This document shows positions 1 to 10,389 of a stretch of 64,000 nt of DNA, piece after piece. A model generated the notes under the pieces. That model was not told the origin of the DNA. It did not search any database and worked only from the letters and a program-made list of their open reading frames with translations. Numbering within the stretch: position 1 is the first letter of the stretch; the number at the start of each line of letters is the position of its first letter. The stretch is taken from NCBI GenBank assembly GCA_023412495.1, contig JAEYNP010000105.1:62001-126000 (forward strand), written 5' to 3'. The position numbers and the translations under genes are program-made. The DNA comes from Pseudomonadota bacterium. GTDB lineage: Bacteria; Desulfobacterota; Desulfobulbia; Desulfobulbales; Desulfocapsaceae.

Positions 1-3000
1 ACCCCGGCATCCTGCAGCTGTTGCAGAGGGGATAAACCTCCCCCTTTGGCCATCCCGCTCCGGCCGATCAGCACGATATGGCGCGCGCCCCGCGCCCCGA
101 GCCAGAGGGCGACGGCGCTGCCCAACTCGCCGAAGCCGCCGGTGACCAGATAGGCGCCATCGGCGCGGATCGGTGGCGCATCCTCGAGCTGCGGGCACTT
201 CATGGTTTGCAGGCGGGGGGTTGTAATCGTCTTGCCGATCCGCACTTTGTCACAGCGAGTGAGCCTGGTAATCGCCTGAACAAGGAGTTCGGCACTCCGG
301 TCCGGATCCGTTCCTTCTTCGATATCGATCATGCCGCCCCAGTTGGCGGAATGCTCGGCGGCGATGGCGGAGCAAAGGCCCCAGAGTGGTGCGGCCGGGG
401 AAGGAGCGCCGCCGACGTGCACCGGCCAGATGCCCCGGGTGACGAACCAGATTCTGGCATTGCCGCAACCAGGCACGGTCGAGGTAAGCCTCACCGTCCG
501 CGCGGCCGCCGTCATCCGGTCTACAATCGCCTGCACCATTTCCTCGGGGTTGGGGTGGTCTCCCCCCCGAGGAACAAAGCAGACAATCCCCCGAACCTGT
601 TCGGCGGGATCGATGGCCGGGGAAGCGCTGCTGTCGGCCAGGCGTTGTATGCGGTGGCCCAGATCCCGCAGCCGGGCCGCGCAAGCCTCGGCCGGTTCAC
701 CTGGGCGACCAATCACCAGCCAGGTGCCGGAAGCTGCGGGGCCTGGCGAGGCTGGCAGCTCAACGGGCCCCCACGCCTCGGTATAGAGCCACTGCTGCCA
801 GCTTTCATCGCTCCCCTTGTCCAGAAAGGTGAAGGCCAAATCTTCGGCCATGAGCAGAGGCCGGCCGTGGGAGTCGGTGACGGTCAAATCGCCCACCAGC
901 ATCCGCGAGCCTTGCCTGGTCCATCGCGTAAAGGCAATGAGTTCGCCAAGCAGAGGACCCGCGATATGCAGGCGCCCCACGCTTTTGCCGACAAAGGCGC
1001 CATCGCCACTGTCGCCTGCCGCCATGGTCTGGACGCAGGTGTCGAGCAGGGCGGGATGAATCACGTAGGGACCAGATTCCCCCGCCACCTCCGACGTAGC
1101 CTGCAGCCAGGCTGCCGATTCGCCCTCGCCGATCCGCAGGCGTTTGATGCCCTGGAACGACGCCCCCCATTGGTTGCCCCGCGAGTGCCACCTGCGATAG
1201 AAATCGGCGCCTGTCTCGGTGACGGGACAACTCCGTTCGATATCGGTTATCGCCACCACCCGTCCAGAATATTCGACATCCCGGATCACACCTCGCATAT
1301 GCAGACGCCAGCCGTCATCCGGGCCGGCATCGACCGCACTGCTGTAGATGGCACATTCGAGTGCATCGCCCTTTTTCTGGATGACCGTCTGGATGCGCAG
1401 CCGCTCGTCGCCCGCAAAGACCAGCGGCGAGCTGAATTCGAGACCCGTGATATCGAGGCGGCCGAAAAGACCCGCGGCGCGGGCCGCAGCCGCCGTCATT
1501 TCGGTGAATGCCGCCCCCGGAAAGACCACAAGCCCGTTGACCGCATGATCCTTGAGATACCAAACATCGGCTGCGCCCAGGCTATTCTCCCAGACCAGAC
1601 ACCCGTCGGCTTGCGCGAGGCGAAGGCGGTGGCCCAGGAGTGGATGATCGGCACCAGTCCTCACAGGGCCGCGCCGCTCGCCTGCCCGAGCGATCCAGTG
1701 TCGGTTGCGCTGAAACGGATAGGTCGGCAGGGCAATTTTATACGAGGGTCGTTCCCGGTAGAAACCCTCCCAGTCGATCCAATGCCCTAGGGAATACAAT
1801 TCGGCAAGGCTCTCGAGCAGGCTCTGCTCACCGTCCACGCCGGGACGAAGAGTCGGAATCCAGATGGCGTCCCTTGCCGCGGTAAAACGACGGGCCATGC
1901 CGATCAGAGTTGCCGAGGCCCCTATCTCGACAAACACGTTGCCGGGTTCCGAAAGTGCCCAGGTCATCGCCTCCTGGAATTGCACCGGCTGCCGCAGATG
2001 GCGGCGCCAGTAGCCGGAGGTGGCGATCTCTTTGGTTGCCGGGGTCCCGGTGAGGGTCGAAAACATCTCGATCCGCGGTTCCCGGAAGGGCACCCGATGA
2101 GCGAATTTTTCGAATTCATCAAGCATCGGCTCGACGCATGGCGAGTGGAAGCCATGGCTGACCGGCAGCCTGGCCGCCCGTACACCGGCGGCGGCAAGCG
2201 AGGCCAGCAGGGCGTCGATGTCGGTCTCGCTGCCGGCTACGACCATGTGTCTGGCGCCATTGAAGGCGGCGATCTCGCAGCCGGAGGATTCAAGCAGTCT
2301 TTCGACCGCGCTGCGCTCCGCAAATACCGCGGCCATCGCCCCCCAGACCGGCAAGGCCTCAGCGAGCCGCGCCCGGCAGGCGACCAGCTTCAGCGCATCC
2401 TCAAGGTCCATGACGCCGGCGATACAGGCCGCGCCATACTCGCCCAGACTGTGGCCAACCACGGCGGCGGGCGAAATTCCCCAGGAGCGCCACAGCCGGG
2501 CAAGCCCGTATTGGATCGCAAAGAAAAGTGGCTGAATGTGCGTCGGTTTGCCGGAGCCTGAGCTATCCGGAGCTTTGTCGAGCAGGGCGCTGATGGAGAT
2601 GTCCAGCTCCTTTTTCAGGATGGCGTCACACTCTTCGATTGCAGCCCGGAAAACCGGCTGGGTGTGAAGGAGCTTGCCGACCGCGCCTTCATCCTGCGAA
2701 CCCTGGCCGCTAAAGAGAAACACCACCTTTCCCGGAAATCCGGGCCGTACCGAAGTCTGTGCGGGTTCTTGGCTCGGTTCCTCCAGCTTCAGCAGCAGTT
2801 CATCGATTGACCGGGCAACAATCGCCTGCCGGTAAGTGAAATGCTCCCGGCCGTGCGCAAGGGTAGAGCAGATCTCGGCTAGACTCAGCCCGGAAACCGT
2901 CCGGATATGGCGAGCGAGCCGGTCGGCCGATTTTCGGAGCGCAGGAACGGAACGGGCGGAGAGCACACAGAGCTGCCAAGAAGCGACCGGCTCTAAGAGC

Positions 3001-6000
3001 GGGCGGGCGCCATCGAATTCGGCCACAATGGTATGGGCGATGGTCCCGCCGAAGCCGAAGGAACTGACGCCGGCGATACGCGGTCCGTTGCTTTTCCGCC
3101 AGGGTTCTGTGACAGGCGAAATGACCAGCGGGGTGCCGTCAAGCTCAATGAGCGGGTTGAGCGTCCGCAGGCGGACATTGCCGGGAATGGTCGCATGGTG
3201 CAGGGCGAGAATGGTCTTGATCAGCCCGGCCATGCCGGCCGCGCTCTCCAGGTGGCCGATGTTGGCTTTCACCGAACCGATCCGGCAGGTATTGTCCGAC
3301 CTCCTTCCCTCCGTGTAGACATTGCGGATCGCTGCCACTTCGATCGGGTCGCCCAGGGCGGTTCCGGTGCCATGGGCTTCGACATAGTCGATAGCCGCAG
3401 GAGGCAGGTTCGCATCACGCAGGGCGGCCCGGATGACCGACTCCTGCGCCAATCGATTCGGGGCGGTCAGGCCGTTGCTCCGGCCGTCCTGCCTGACGGC
3501 TGTGCCACGCAGCACGGCGAGTATGCGATTGCCGTCGGCTAAAGCCTCGGCAAGACGTTTCAGGATGACGACCCCGCAGCCCTCCCCCCTGACATAGCCG
3601 TTTGCCTCGGCATCGAAAACCTTGCAGCAACCGTCGGGCGACATCATTTTCGCTTTCGCGAGGCCGACGGTAATATGGGGGTTGAGCAGAACGTTGACCC
3701 CGCCGGCCAGGGCCAGGCCGCATTCGCCGCGCCGCAGGCTCGCCATGGCCTGATGGACGGCAACCAGCGAGGAGGAACAGGCGGTATCTATGGCCAGGCT
3801 CGGGCCGTGCAGGTCGAAGAAGTAGGAGAGCCGGTTCGCCGCAATGCAGTGCGCCCCGCCAGTGCCGGTATAGGCGCTGATGGTCTGCATATCCTCGAGC
3901 TGGAGCTGTAGGTAGTCATGAGCGCTTATGCCGATGAACACGCCGCCGTCGGTGCCCCGAATGGTGGAGGGACGGATCCCGCCGTTTTCCAGGGCCTCCC
4001 AGCTCACTTCGAGCAGCAACCGCTGCTGGGGGTCCATGGAGTCCGCTTCCCGTGGGGCTATGCCGAAAAATCCGGCATCGAAGCGATCTATATCATCCAG
4101 GAACCCTCCCCGTCGCGCACTCTGCAACTCGGGTGAATCTTCCGCATCAAGGTGCCGATCGCCATGCCGGCGGCCCTGGGGGATATCACCCGTTGCAGCC
4201 AGACCTCGCTCGAGAAGGTTCCAGAAAGCCTCGACCGATTCCGCACCCGGAAACCGGCAGGCCATCCCTACTACCGCAATCGCGGAACCCGCAGCCGGCA
4301 ACGGGCCACGCAACTTGGCGAAATCTCCGGCATCGAAAGTATCGGTCTCACCGAGCAGATGCTCCTGCAGGTCGGCAATGGTCGGATATTCGAACAGGAC
4401 CGTGGGACTGCACGGACGCCCGAAGATCCGCTCGATCTCACCGGCCAGGGCAATGGCCGTGGCCGAATCGAGACCGTAGTGGGCCAGCGGTTCATCCCGG
4501 TCGATTGTGGTTGCTGCCATATTGAGATGCAATGCCACGGCATCGAGCAGCTTTGTCCGCCGTCGCTTCGATTCCATTGCATCTCCCGCCTTCCGCCCTG
4601 GTACGCCATGGTCCCCGTCGCCAATCCTCCCAAGCGCAGCCACCACACTCAACTTGTTTTCGAGAAAGAGCTTGCGGCAGGCCTGACGCTGAATCTTGCC
4701 GCTGGTGGTCTTGGCAATGGTGTTGGTCCGTAGGAGAACCACACAGTGGACCGGGATGCCGTGCTCGCGGGCCACGGTCTCCCTGATCCGCATCATGATC
4801 TTGTCCGTATTCGGCGTACGCAGGTGGCTGCGGTCGAGTTCGTGGACCACCACGAGACGTTCCTGACCGTCGAAGTCGACTGCAAAGGCCGCGCCGCATC
4901 CGCCGCGCAGCTCGGGGCAGGCTTTCTCCACCGTTAATTCGATGTCGTGGGGATAATGATTTATTCCGCGAACGATGATCATATCCTTCAGGCGGCCGGT
5001 AATGAAGAGGTTGTCGCGGTAGACAAATCCCAGATCCCCCGTCCGGAGATAGGGCCCGGCGCAGCTGTCGGCCAGGCGTGCATTGAACGTCTTCTCGGTC
5101 TCCTCGGGAAGGTTATGGTAACCGCCGGGCACGGTGAGCCCTCTCACCCAGATTTCCCCGATCTCATCCGGTGCGCATTTCAGCCGGGTCTGCGGATCGA
5201 CGATACAATATTCGGTATCCAGCTCCGTCTGGCCGCAGCCGACCAGCCGCCGACAATCATGCGGATCCTCCGACACCACCACGCGATTTCGTTCAAGCGC
5301 TTCAGCGGAAAAACTCCATACCGGCGTCTCGACCGCGGCCGGAACCATGCTGACCTTGAGAGTCGCCTCGGCCAGGCCGTAGCCGCCTGAGATTGCCGTG
5401 CGGCTGAATCCTGCCGGGGCGAATTGGGCCGAGAACCGGTCAATGGTTTCTCCCCGGATCGGTTCGGCGGCATTGAGGACCATGCGCATGGATGACAGAT
5501 CCAGGCGGGAAACTTCATCCTCCTCGATTGCCCGGACGCACAGATCGAAGGCGAAATTAGGCGCCGCGCTGTGTGTCCCCCCAAAACGGCTGATCGCCTC
5601 AAGCCACCTCAGCGGACGCTGCAGAAATGACGCCGGGGGCATCATATAGCAGGGAAATCCCCGGTAAAGTGGCTGCAGGGCGCCGTAGATGAGGCCGAGA
5701 TCGTGGTGAATGGGCAGCCAGGTCACCATGACGCTGTTGCGGTCGTGGTCGCAGCCCCGGTGCATGTCTTCGAAGTTGTGGAGGAGGTTGAAGTGGCTGA
5801 CGCACACGCCCTTGGGCTGCGAGGTCGAGCCCGAGGTATACTGGATCAAAGCGATCGATTCGGGGGCGGGATCGTATGGCTGCCATTGCTGCGCGTCGGC
5901 TGCGGCAATACGATTGGTGGCAATCCACGGCAGGGAATAGAGGTCGCCCCGCGACTCCGCATCCTGCCTGCAGGTATCGACGATGTCTTCGGTGGTGAGG

Positions 6001-6380
6001 ACCAGCGCAGGGCTGGCACTCTGGGCGATGGCTTCAAGCCGGGAGTCATGACGATTGCGCCGGGGCGGATAGGCCGGAACCGCCGGGCAACCGGCATAGA
6101 GACAGGCGAAAAAGCCACAGAGGAATTCCAGCCCCGGCGGGTAGAGGAGCAGGACGCGATCACCCGGCGCACACCTTGCCTGCAAGGTTGCAGCGATCGC
6201 CCGCGCGCGGCAATCGAGATCCCGGTAGGATAGCTGCTCGGACGGGGTCTCGCCATCCTGGAGATAGACGTATCCCACCGCGTCACTTGCCGCTGCTGCC
6301 CGGAAGCGGGCAAGCTCGACGAGGCTACCGAACGGTGCGGTCCCTGCAATTCCTGCTGCCTGCTCGATGTGATAATTCAT
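1..6380 (-). CDS. Hybrid fatty-acyl-AMP ligase / type I polyketide synthase (FAAL-ACP-KS-AT-DH-KR...), 3' end outside window
   Basis: Frame open from ATG 6380 to the left edge (at least 2,126 codons). Residues about 1-580 are a fatty-acyl-AMP ligase (YTSGST core; TTSGK near 560), activating a free fatty acid for transfer to the ACP at about 600-680 (GLDS, Ser near 637). KS about 690-1115 has Cys868 in DTACSSS plus EAHGTGT and NIGH. AT about 1210-1500 has GHSLGE and HGFHS, the latter typical of malonyl-CoA specificity. DH has the HxxxGxxxxP motif at His1612 and a LLDxxxQ motif. A KR follows, with the TGGFGELG nucleotide-binding loop near 2079. No ER or methyltransferase lies between DH and KR. 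It starts 33 bases after the ABC exporter, without a clear ribosome site. Seen: domains and motifs. Inferred: it makes the acyl starter that is handed to the NRPS. What follows the KR is unknown. Confidence 0.93.
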   Translation of the reverse strand, partial: MNYHIEQAAGIAGTAPFGSLVELARFRAAAASDAVGYVYLQDGETPSEQLSYRDLDCRARAIAATLQARCAPGDRVLLLYPPGLEFLCGFFACLYAGCPAVPAYPPRRNRHDSRLEAIAQSASPALVLTTEDIVDTCRQDAESRGDLYSLPWIATNRIAAADAQQWQPYDPAPESIALIQYTSGSTSQPKGVCVSHFNLLHNFEDMHRGCDHDRNSVMVTWLPIHHDLGLIYGALQPLYRGFPCYMMPPASFLQRPLRWLEAISRFGGTHSAAPNFAFDLCVRAIEEDEVSRLDLSSMRMVLNAAEPIRGETIDRFSAQFAPAGFSRTAISGGYGLAEATLKVSMVPAAVETPVWSFSAEALERNRVVVSEDPHDCRRLVGCGQTELDTEYCIVDPQTRLKCAPDEIGEIWVRGLTVPGGYHNLPEETEKTFNARLADSCAGPYLRTGDLGFVYRDNLFITGRLKDMIIVRGINHYPHDIELTVEKACPELRGGCGAAFAVDFDGQERLVVVHELDRSHLRTPNTDKIMMRIRETVAREHGIPVHCVVLLRTNTIAKTTSGKIQRQACRKLFLENKLSVVAALGRIGDGDHGVPGRKAGDAMESKRRRTKLLDAVALHLNMAATTIDRDEPLAHYGLDSATAIALAGEIERIFGRPCSPTVLFEYPTIADLQEHLLGETDTFDAGDFAKLRGPLPAAGSAIAVVGMACRFPGAESVEAFWNLLERGLAATGDIPQGRRHGDRHLDAEDSPELQSARRGGFLDDIDRFDAGFFGIAPREADSMDPQQRLLLEVSWEALENGGIRPSTIRGTDGGVFIGISAHDYLQLQLEDMQTISAYTGTGGAHCIAANRLSYFFDLHGPSLAIDTACSSSLVAVHQAMASLRRGECGLALAGGVNVLLNPHITVGLAKAKMMSPDGCCKVFDAEANGYVRGEGCGVVILKRLAEALADGNRILAVLRGTAVRQDGRSNGLTAPNRLAQESVIRAALRDANLPPAAIDYVEAHGTGTALGDPIEVAAIRNVYTEGRRSDNTCRIGSVKANIGHLESAAGMAGLIKTILALHHATIPGNVRLRTLNPLIELDGTPLVISPVTEPWRKSNGPRIAGVSSFGFGGTIAHTIVAEFDGARPLLEPVASWQLCVLSARSVPALRKSADRLARHIRTVSGLSLAEICSTLAHGREHFTYRQAIVARSIDELLLKLEEPSQEPAQTSVRPGFPGKVVFLFSGQGSQDEGAVGKLLHTQPVFRAAIEECDAILKKELDISISALLDKAPDSSGSGKPTHIQPLFFAIQYGLARLWRSWGISPAAVVGHSLGEYGAACIAGVMDLEDALKLVACRARLAEALPVWGAMAAVFAERSAVERLLESSGCEIAAFNGARHMVVAGSETDIDALLASLAAAGVRAARLPVSHGFHSPCVEPMLDEFEKFAHRVPFREPRIEMFSTLTGTPATKEIATSGYWRRHLRQPVQFQEAMTWALSEPGNVFVEIGASATLIGMARRFTAARDAIWIPTLRPGVDGEQSLLESLAELYSLGHWIDWEGFYRERPSYKIALPTYPFQRNRHWIARAGERRGPVRTGADHPLLGHRLRLAQADGCLVWENSLGAADVWYLKDHAVNGLVVFPGAAFTEMTAAAARAAGLFGRLDITGLEFSSPLVFAGDERLRIQTVIQKKGDALECAIYSSAVDAGPDDGWRLHMRGVIRDVEYSGRVVAITDIERSCPVTETGADFYRRWHSRGNQWGASFQGIKRLRIGEGESAAWLQATSEVAGESGPYVIHPALLDTCVQTMAAGDSGDGAFVGKSVGRLHIAGPLLGELIAFTRWTRQGSRMLVGDLTVTDSHGRPLLMAEDLAFTFLDKGSDESWQQWLYTEAWGPVELPASPGPAASGTWLVIGRPGEPAEACAARLRDLGHRIQRLADSSASPAIDPAEQVRGIVCFVPRGGDHPNPEEMVQAIVDRMTAAARTVRLTSTVPGCGNARIWFVTRGIWPVHVGGAPSPAAPLWGLCSAIAAEHSANWGGMIDIEEGTDPDRSAELLVQAITRLTRCDKVRIGKTITTPRLQTMKCPQLEDAPPIRADGAYLVTGGFGELGSAVALWLGARGARHIVLIGRSGMAKGGGLSPLQQLQDAG

Positions 6381-6413
6381 GCACGTTTTTTTGTGGAGGC
6401 TTTACCGTCAGGC

Positions 6414-8054
6414 TTATTCGGCGTGCTCATACCGCTCACACCGGCCATATTCCATCTTGTAAATCCTGTCCGCTGCGTGGAAATAATTGTCGTCATGGGT
6501 GACGGCGATGATCGTCTTGCCTTTCGCCTTCAATTCCGGCAGGAGGACATTGTAAAAGAATTTCCTGAATACCGGATCCTGGTCGGCTGCCCACTCGTCG
6601 AAGATCATGACCGGTTTGTCCTCGAGCACGCTTACTATCAGGGTGAGCCGCTTTTTTTGGCCGGTGGAGAGGTTACGGTTGGTGATCATGCCGTTTTCGA
6701 TGGATGTCTTGTCGGTCAGCTCCATTTGCGAAAGCAGAGTAGCGACCAGCTGGTTGTCCGGCTGGTCGATGCCGATGAGCCGTTTGAACAGATAGTAATC
6801 GGTGAAAATGACCGAGAAAATGTTGCGGTAGCTCGCCTTGTTGTAAGGGGTGATCTCGGTATCGTCGAGGCGGATGTGCCCGCTGCTCAGCGGATAGAGG
6901 CTGGCCAGGACCTTGAGGAAGGTCGATTTGCCGGAGCCGTTGCCGCCGACGATAAAGGTGATCTCGCCCTTGTGGAACTCGAGATTCATGGGGCCGATGG
7001 TAAATGGCCGGCCGTTTTCTTTCTTGGGAAACTGAAAAAAGACATCCTCCATCACTATCTTGTTCCAGCTCAGGTCATCGATATCCTGCTCGTCGCAGAT
7101 CTGTTCATTGCGGCTCTGGCCCAGGTCGATCAGTCCCTCCAGGGTGCGAATGTTGTTGATCGCCGCTTCGGCTCGGGAGATTGCCGGAATGGCCATGGCG
7201 AAATCGGTGATCGGCCCGGCGGTGAAGATAATGAGAGCGACAAGTTTTGGAATGATGGGTATTTCGCTTTTGTCCAGCTGGGGCAGGAAAAAGAGGATGC
7301 CGCCGATGGAAAACAGCAGAAAGGACTGGGAGAGGAGGAGAGTGACGTTCAGCCTGAGCCCGGCCTCCACCCGCTGATCGGTCGAGGCGTCGATGACCTT
7401 GTCCAGTTCTCCCTCGCTGAAATCCTGGTATTTGCGCCGGTTCATCTTCAGTTCCTTGAAGCCGTTGAGCAGGCCGTCCAGATTGTCCATGAAGGTGTTT
7501 TCGCAGGTGGCGGATTTCTGCAGGGAAGAAGCGATCTGTTTTTCGTTCCTCAAATAGAGAAGCACCATGAAGCTGACGATGCCGACGCTGATAAATAGAG
7601 CCTTGGTGGACATCACTCCGATATAGACGATGATAAAGGAGAGCATGATCACCGAAGAGACGGCGTTGACCGCCAGGGTGGTCGAATAGGAGATGGTGGT
7701 CGCATCCATGGCCAGCGCCGAATAGAAAATCCCCTTGTCGATGGCCTCCAGGCCGAGGAGGTCCGTAGTCTTGAGTTTGCCCAGGATACGGAGCCGGAGG
7801 ATTCGCACCACCTCCTCCACCAGCCTGGTGCTCTCGTTCATTGAGTAGCGCTTGCAGTACCAGAATAAAGCCATCAACGAGGTGAATAAAAAAAACTCCC
7901 GGAAATGGAGGCTGCCCGGCTGCAGTTTCCCGGCAGTGTGAATGGCGGTAGCCACGGCCAGACCGTTGGCAATGCCGGCTACGGCGGTCATCAGGACCAT
8001 GGTCTTATTGAGATGGCCTGCCTCGGCCTTGACGAATTCAAAATAGTTTTTCAC
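6414..8054 (-). CDS. Cyclic-peptide ABC exporter (PvdE/SyrD type), fused membrane and ATPase domains
   Basis: 546 residues. The N-terminal half (about 1-310) has six predicted membrane segments; the C-terminal half is an ABC ATPase with Walker A GGNGSGKST, signature LSTGQ, Walker B VMIFDEWAADQDP and H-loop VTHDD. DEWAADQDP in place of the usual DEATSALD is a hallmark of the cyclic peptide/siderophore exporter family (PvdE, SyrD), which moves non-ribosomal peptides from cytoplasm to periplasm. Start is GTG 8054, 11 bases after the solute-binding gene, with a weak GAG upstream. The synthase gene begins just downstream and the cluster also has a TolC-like protein, so two-step secretion is a reasonable inference. 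Confidence 0.92.
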   Translation of the reverse strand: MKNYFEFVKAEAGHLNKTMVLMTAVAGIANGLAVATAIHTAGKLQPGSLHFREFFLFTSLMALFWYCKRYSMNESTRLVEEVVRILRLRILGKLKTTDLLGLEAIDKGIFYSALAMDATTISYSTTLAVNAVSSVIMLSFIIVYIGVMSTKALFISVGIVSFMVLLYLRNEKQIASSLQKSATCENTFMDNLDGLLNGFKELKMNRRKYQDFSEGELDKVIDASTDQRVEAGLRLNVTLLLSQSFLLFSIGGILFFLPQLDKSEIPIIPKLVALIIFTAGPITDFAMAIPAISRAEAAINNIRTLEGLIDLGQSRNEQICDEQDIDDLSWNKIVMEDVFFQFPKKENGRPFTIGPMNLEFHKGEITFIVGGNGSGKSTFLKVLASLYPLSSGHIRLDDTEITPYNKASYRNIFSVIFTDYYLFKRLIGIDQPDNQLVATLLSQMELTDKTSIENGMITNRNLSTGQKKRLTLIVSVLEDKPVMIFDEWAADQDPVFRKFFYNVLLPELKAKGKTIIAVTHDDNYFHAADRIYKMEYGRCERYEHAE

Positions 8055-8065
8055 GGGCTTGCTCT

Positions 8066-9295
8066 TTACTGGGTCTGCAAATCTTTGCCAAACTGTTTAC
8101 TGAAGTCCGTCGTCTGGGTGTCCCCCCTGAAGAAGCCACCCTTGGGCAGGGGGAGCTTGACCAGGTTCTCGGAGGGCTTGGCCTGCAGCACCAGGGCCCA
8201 TGCATCTTCATATAGCCTGATATTTTCCCCCAGGTCTTTCAGGAACAACCGGTCCTCTTCCTCCGGGAAGAGAAAGCCGGGGCCGTTACGGATGATTCTA
8301 TCAACAAAATTAAGCGAGGAGGAAATGCTGTTGCGACTGTGATTATGGTTGGTCATTCTCGCCATAACATGCGGGACGAGCATATAGTTGGCGAACAATT
8401 CCGCGGTCCTGGTCCGCCTGCTCCGCGCACTGATAACGGCACTGTCGATGGCCACCAATATCCCGCCCTCGGGCAGGAGAAACCTGATGTTCATATTCCG
8501 GCGCAAGGCGGACGCCGCGGTACCGTTCCAGACCACTCCGAGCAGGATATCGTTGCCGACGAGGCTCTCCTCGCCTTCATCTCCCATCAGAGCAAAGCCA
8601 TTATTTTCCACAAAACCAATCAGCAGATCGCGGGCAGCGGTTATCTCCGCGGGGTTGGTGGTGTTGGGAGAGTAGCCGAGGAGCATGAGGGAAATCCCCA
8701 TGGCAAAACGCATTTCTTTAGTGATTCCAGCCCTATAGGTGATGTAATCGTTACCGAGTTGGTCGAGGATATACTTCGCTTCCCGGGGAATGCCACCTAC
8801 ATAGTTGATGTTGAAGGCGATCCCCAGACTGGTGCGGAACAGAGGAACACTAAAGAGCAGCCCCCGGTCGTATTGCATTCTGCGCAAATCTTCTTCGAGG
8901 TTCTCCATATTCGGCAGGTTTGCCTTATCGAGCCGGTGCAGGAGGCCATCCTTAATCATCCTGGTGACCATATAATCGCTGGGGGTCAGCAGGTCATATT
9001 TATCCGGATTTTTTTGCAGAAGCTCATACATCTCCTCATTGCTATGGAGTATGGTCGGCACGATCTTCGTGCCGTATGTTTGGGTAAAGAGATCGTAAAC
9101 CTCCTGGGGAATATTCCTTTCCCAGGTGACAATCTCCAGCTGTTCGTCAGGGGTAAAGTCCGGCGCGGGCAACTTGATATACTTTGTCCAGTCGGTGGCA
9201 TCGACCTCGCCGACAGGGGTTCTGTTGTCACAGCGGGTGAGGCCGATAATGGCCATGGCCATGAGGATGAGAAGAATGCTCCAGGACCGTTTCAC
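8066..9295 (-). CDS. Periplasmic extracellular solute-binding protein (PotD/PotF-like) in the exporter operon
   Basis: 409 residues. The N-terminus has a hydrophobic signal followed by a Cys (LTRC, residue 22) that may be a lipobox, so a lipoprotein is possible. The body resembles polyamine/extracellular solute-binding proteins (EIVTWERNIPQEVYDLF, then YDLLTPSDYMV). It starts at GTG 9295, overlapping the stop of the SPFH gene by GTGA, with AAGGAG eight bases upstream, so the two are translationally coupled. There is no matching importer permease nearby; the only ABC transporter is the exporter 11 bases downstream. A role as periplasmic carrier or chaperone of the exported peptide, or in sensing or uptake of its ligand complex, is inference from position only. 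Confidence 0.8.
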   Translation of the reverse strand: MKRSWSILLILMAMAIIGLTRCDNRTPVGEVDATDWTKYIKLPAPDFTPDEQLEIVTWERNIPQEVYDLFTQTYGTKIVPTILHSNEEMYELLQKNPDKYDLLTPSDYMVTRMIKDGLLHRLDKANLPNMENLEEDLRRMQYDRGLLFSVPLFRTSLGIAFNINYVGGIPREAKYILDQLGNDYITYRAGITKEMRFAMGISLMLLGYSPNTTNPAEITAARDLLIGFVENNGFALMGDEGEESLVGNDILLGVVWNGTAASALRRNMNIRFLLPEGGILVAIDSAVISARSRRTRTAELFANYMLVPHVMARMTNHNHSRNSISSSLNFVDRIIRNGPGFLFPEEEDRLFLKDLGENIRLYEDAWALVLQAKPSENLVKLPLPKGGFFRGDTQTTDFSKQFGKDLQTQ

Positions 9296-10389
9296 TGCCC
9301 CTGCTCCTTGCCGGAGGCTGGCGGCTCGGCTATTGGCGGCTTGATCTCATCGGTACCGAGATACTTCTGCAACCTGGCAAAGAACGAGTTTTCCGGTTCA
9401 GCTTCATCCGGCTGTTGTGAACCGACCGGCAGGGCCGCTGTTGTCGAGGCAGGCTTGTCGACCACGGATGCGGCGGGGGGAGGAGCCGCTGTCTCGGCCT
9501 TGGCCGCATCCATGTTCATGATGAGGGGTAGGTTGCTCCCGCCACCGCCGATGACCACCACCTTGGAGTTGTCGGACTTGGCAAGAGCTAATGTGGCGTC
9601 GATCCCTTTGAACTGAAGATATTTTTCAAAAAACCCACTGGCTTTGACGATATCCTGAAAACGCCGGATGCCTTCCGCCTCGATTGCCTTGCGCCGGGCC
9701 TCTTTTTCTTCGCTCTGCAGGCGATAGTCTAACTCCTGAACATACTGCTTCTGGGCCAGCTTTCTTTCGATGGCTTCGGCTATGGTGTTCGGCAGGGTCA
9801 TCCGCCGGATGAGCAGGTTGTCGAGAATGACATATCTTTCGGCCATTGCCCCCATGGCGCCCTGCATGATGATTTGCAGGAGATAGCCCTCGGATGTGTA
9901 GATCTCTTCCGGAAGATAGTTGGCAACTACTTTTCGGACATGGGCCTGCACCTCCGGCTGCACCACCTTGATGACATAGTCGGGGCCAACGGTTGTATGG
10001 AGAAGAGGCAGGTGATTCCGATCCGGGAGGTAGCGGACCGAGAGTTCGAACTTGATTGGCAGACCATCCTTGGAAAGAGCCGCGAACTCGAAGGGCACGT
10101 GCTGGATACGGGTGTCATAGATATACATTTTATCCCAGGGCGGGATGACATGGAAACCTTCGTTGTAGATGAATTCCAGATCGGTGCCGCCGTGAAATCG
10201 CTTCCAGAGTACCGCTGCCTGACCGGGATAGACATTGATGAAGATCCGATCGAAAAAATAGGCGAGCAGAACAAGGCCGAGGAGCAGAAAAAAGATCGAA
10301 AAAACAGAGAGGCGGTGCCTGATAGCAGCCCAGTTTCGGGTAATATTGCTGAAGATACTGCTTGCGCCTTCCTGCTCCGGTGCTGCCAT
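9292..10389 (-). CDS. SPFH/prohibitin (band 7) membrane protein in the exporter operon
   Basis: 365 residues from ATG 10389. That start is chosen because GGAG lies six bases upstream, whereas the in-frame ATG at 10446 overlaps a possible -35 box. One membrane segment near residue 30-50 is followed by a band-7/SPFH domain (VYPGQAAVLW, then EGFHVIPPWDKMYIYDTRIQ), a charged helical region rich in Glu/Lys/Arg (LQSEEKEARRKAIEAEG), a glycine-rich stretch and a Pro/Ala-rich tail. The family forms oligomeric membrane scaffolds and often regulates proteases or organises microdomains. Sitting immediately before a solute-binding protein and a peptide exporter, it may scaffold the export or synthesis complex; this is inference. 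Confidence 0.85.
   Translation of the reverse strand: MAAPEQEGASSIFSNITRNWAAIRHRLSVFSIFFLLLGLVLLAYFFDRIFINVYPGQAAVLWKRFHGGTDLEFIYNEGFHVIPPWDKMYIYDTRIQHVPFEFAALSKDGLPIKFELSVRYLPDRNHLPLLHTTVGPDYVIKVVQPEVQAHVRKVVANYLPEEIYTSEGYLLQIIMQGAMGAMAERYVILDNLLIRRMTLPNTIAEAIERKLAQKQYVQELDYRLQSEEKEARRKAIEAEGIRRFQDIVKASGFFEKYLQFKGIDATLALAKSDNSKVVVIGGGGSNLPLIMNMDAAKAETAAPPPAASVVDKPASTTAALPVGSQQPDEAEPENSFFARLQKYLGTDEIKPPIAEPPASGKEQGQ

Noticed and set aside
78..1790. Long plus-strand open frame, 570 codons
   Set aside because: Antisense to the PKS coding frame; low-complexity translation without family features. The minus strand has DH/KR motifs in the same place.
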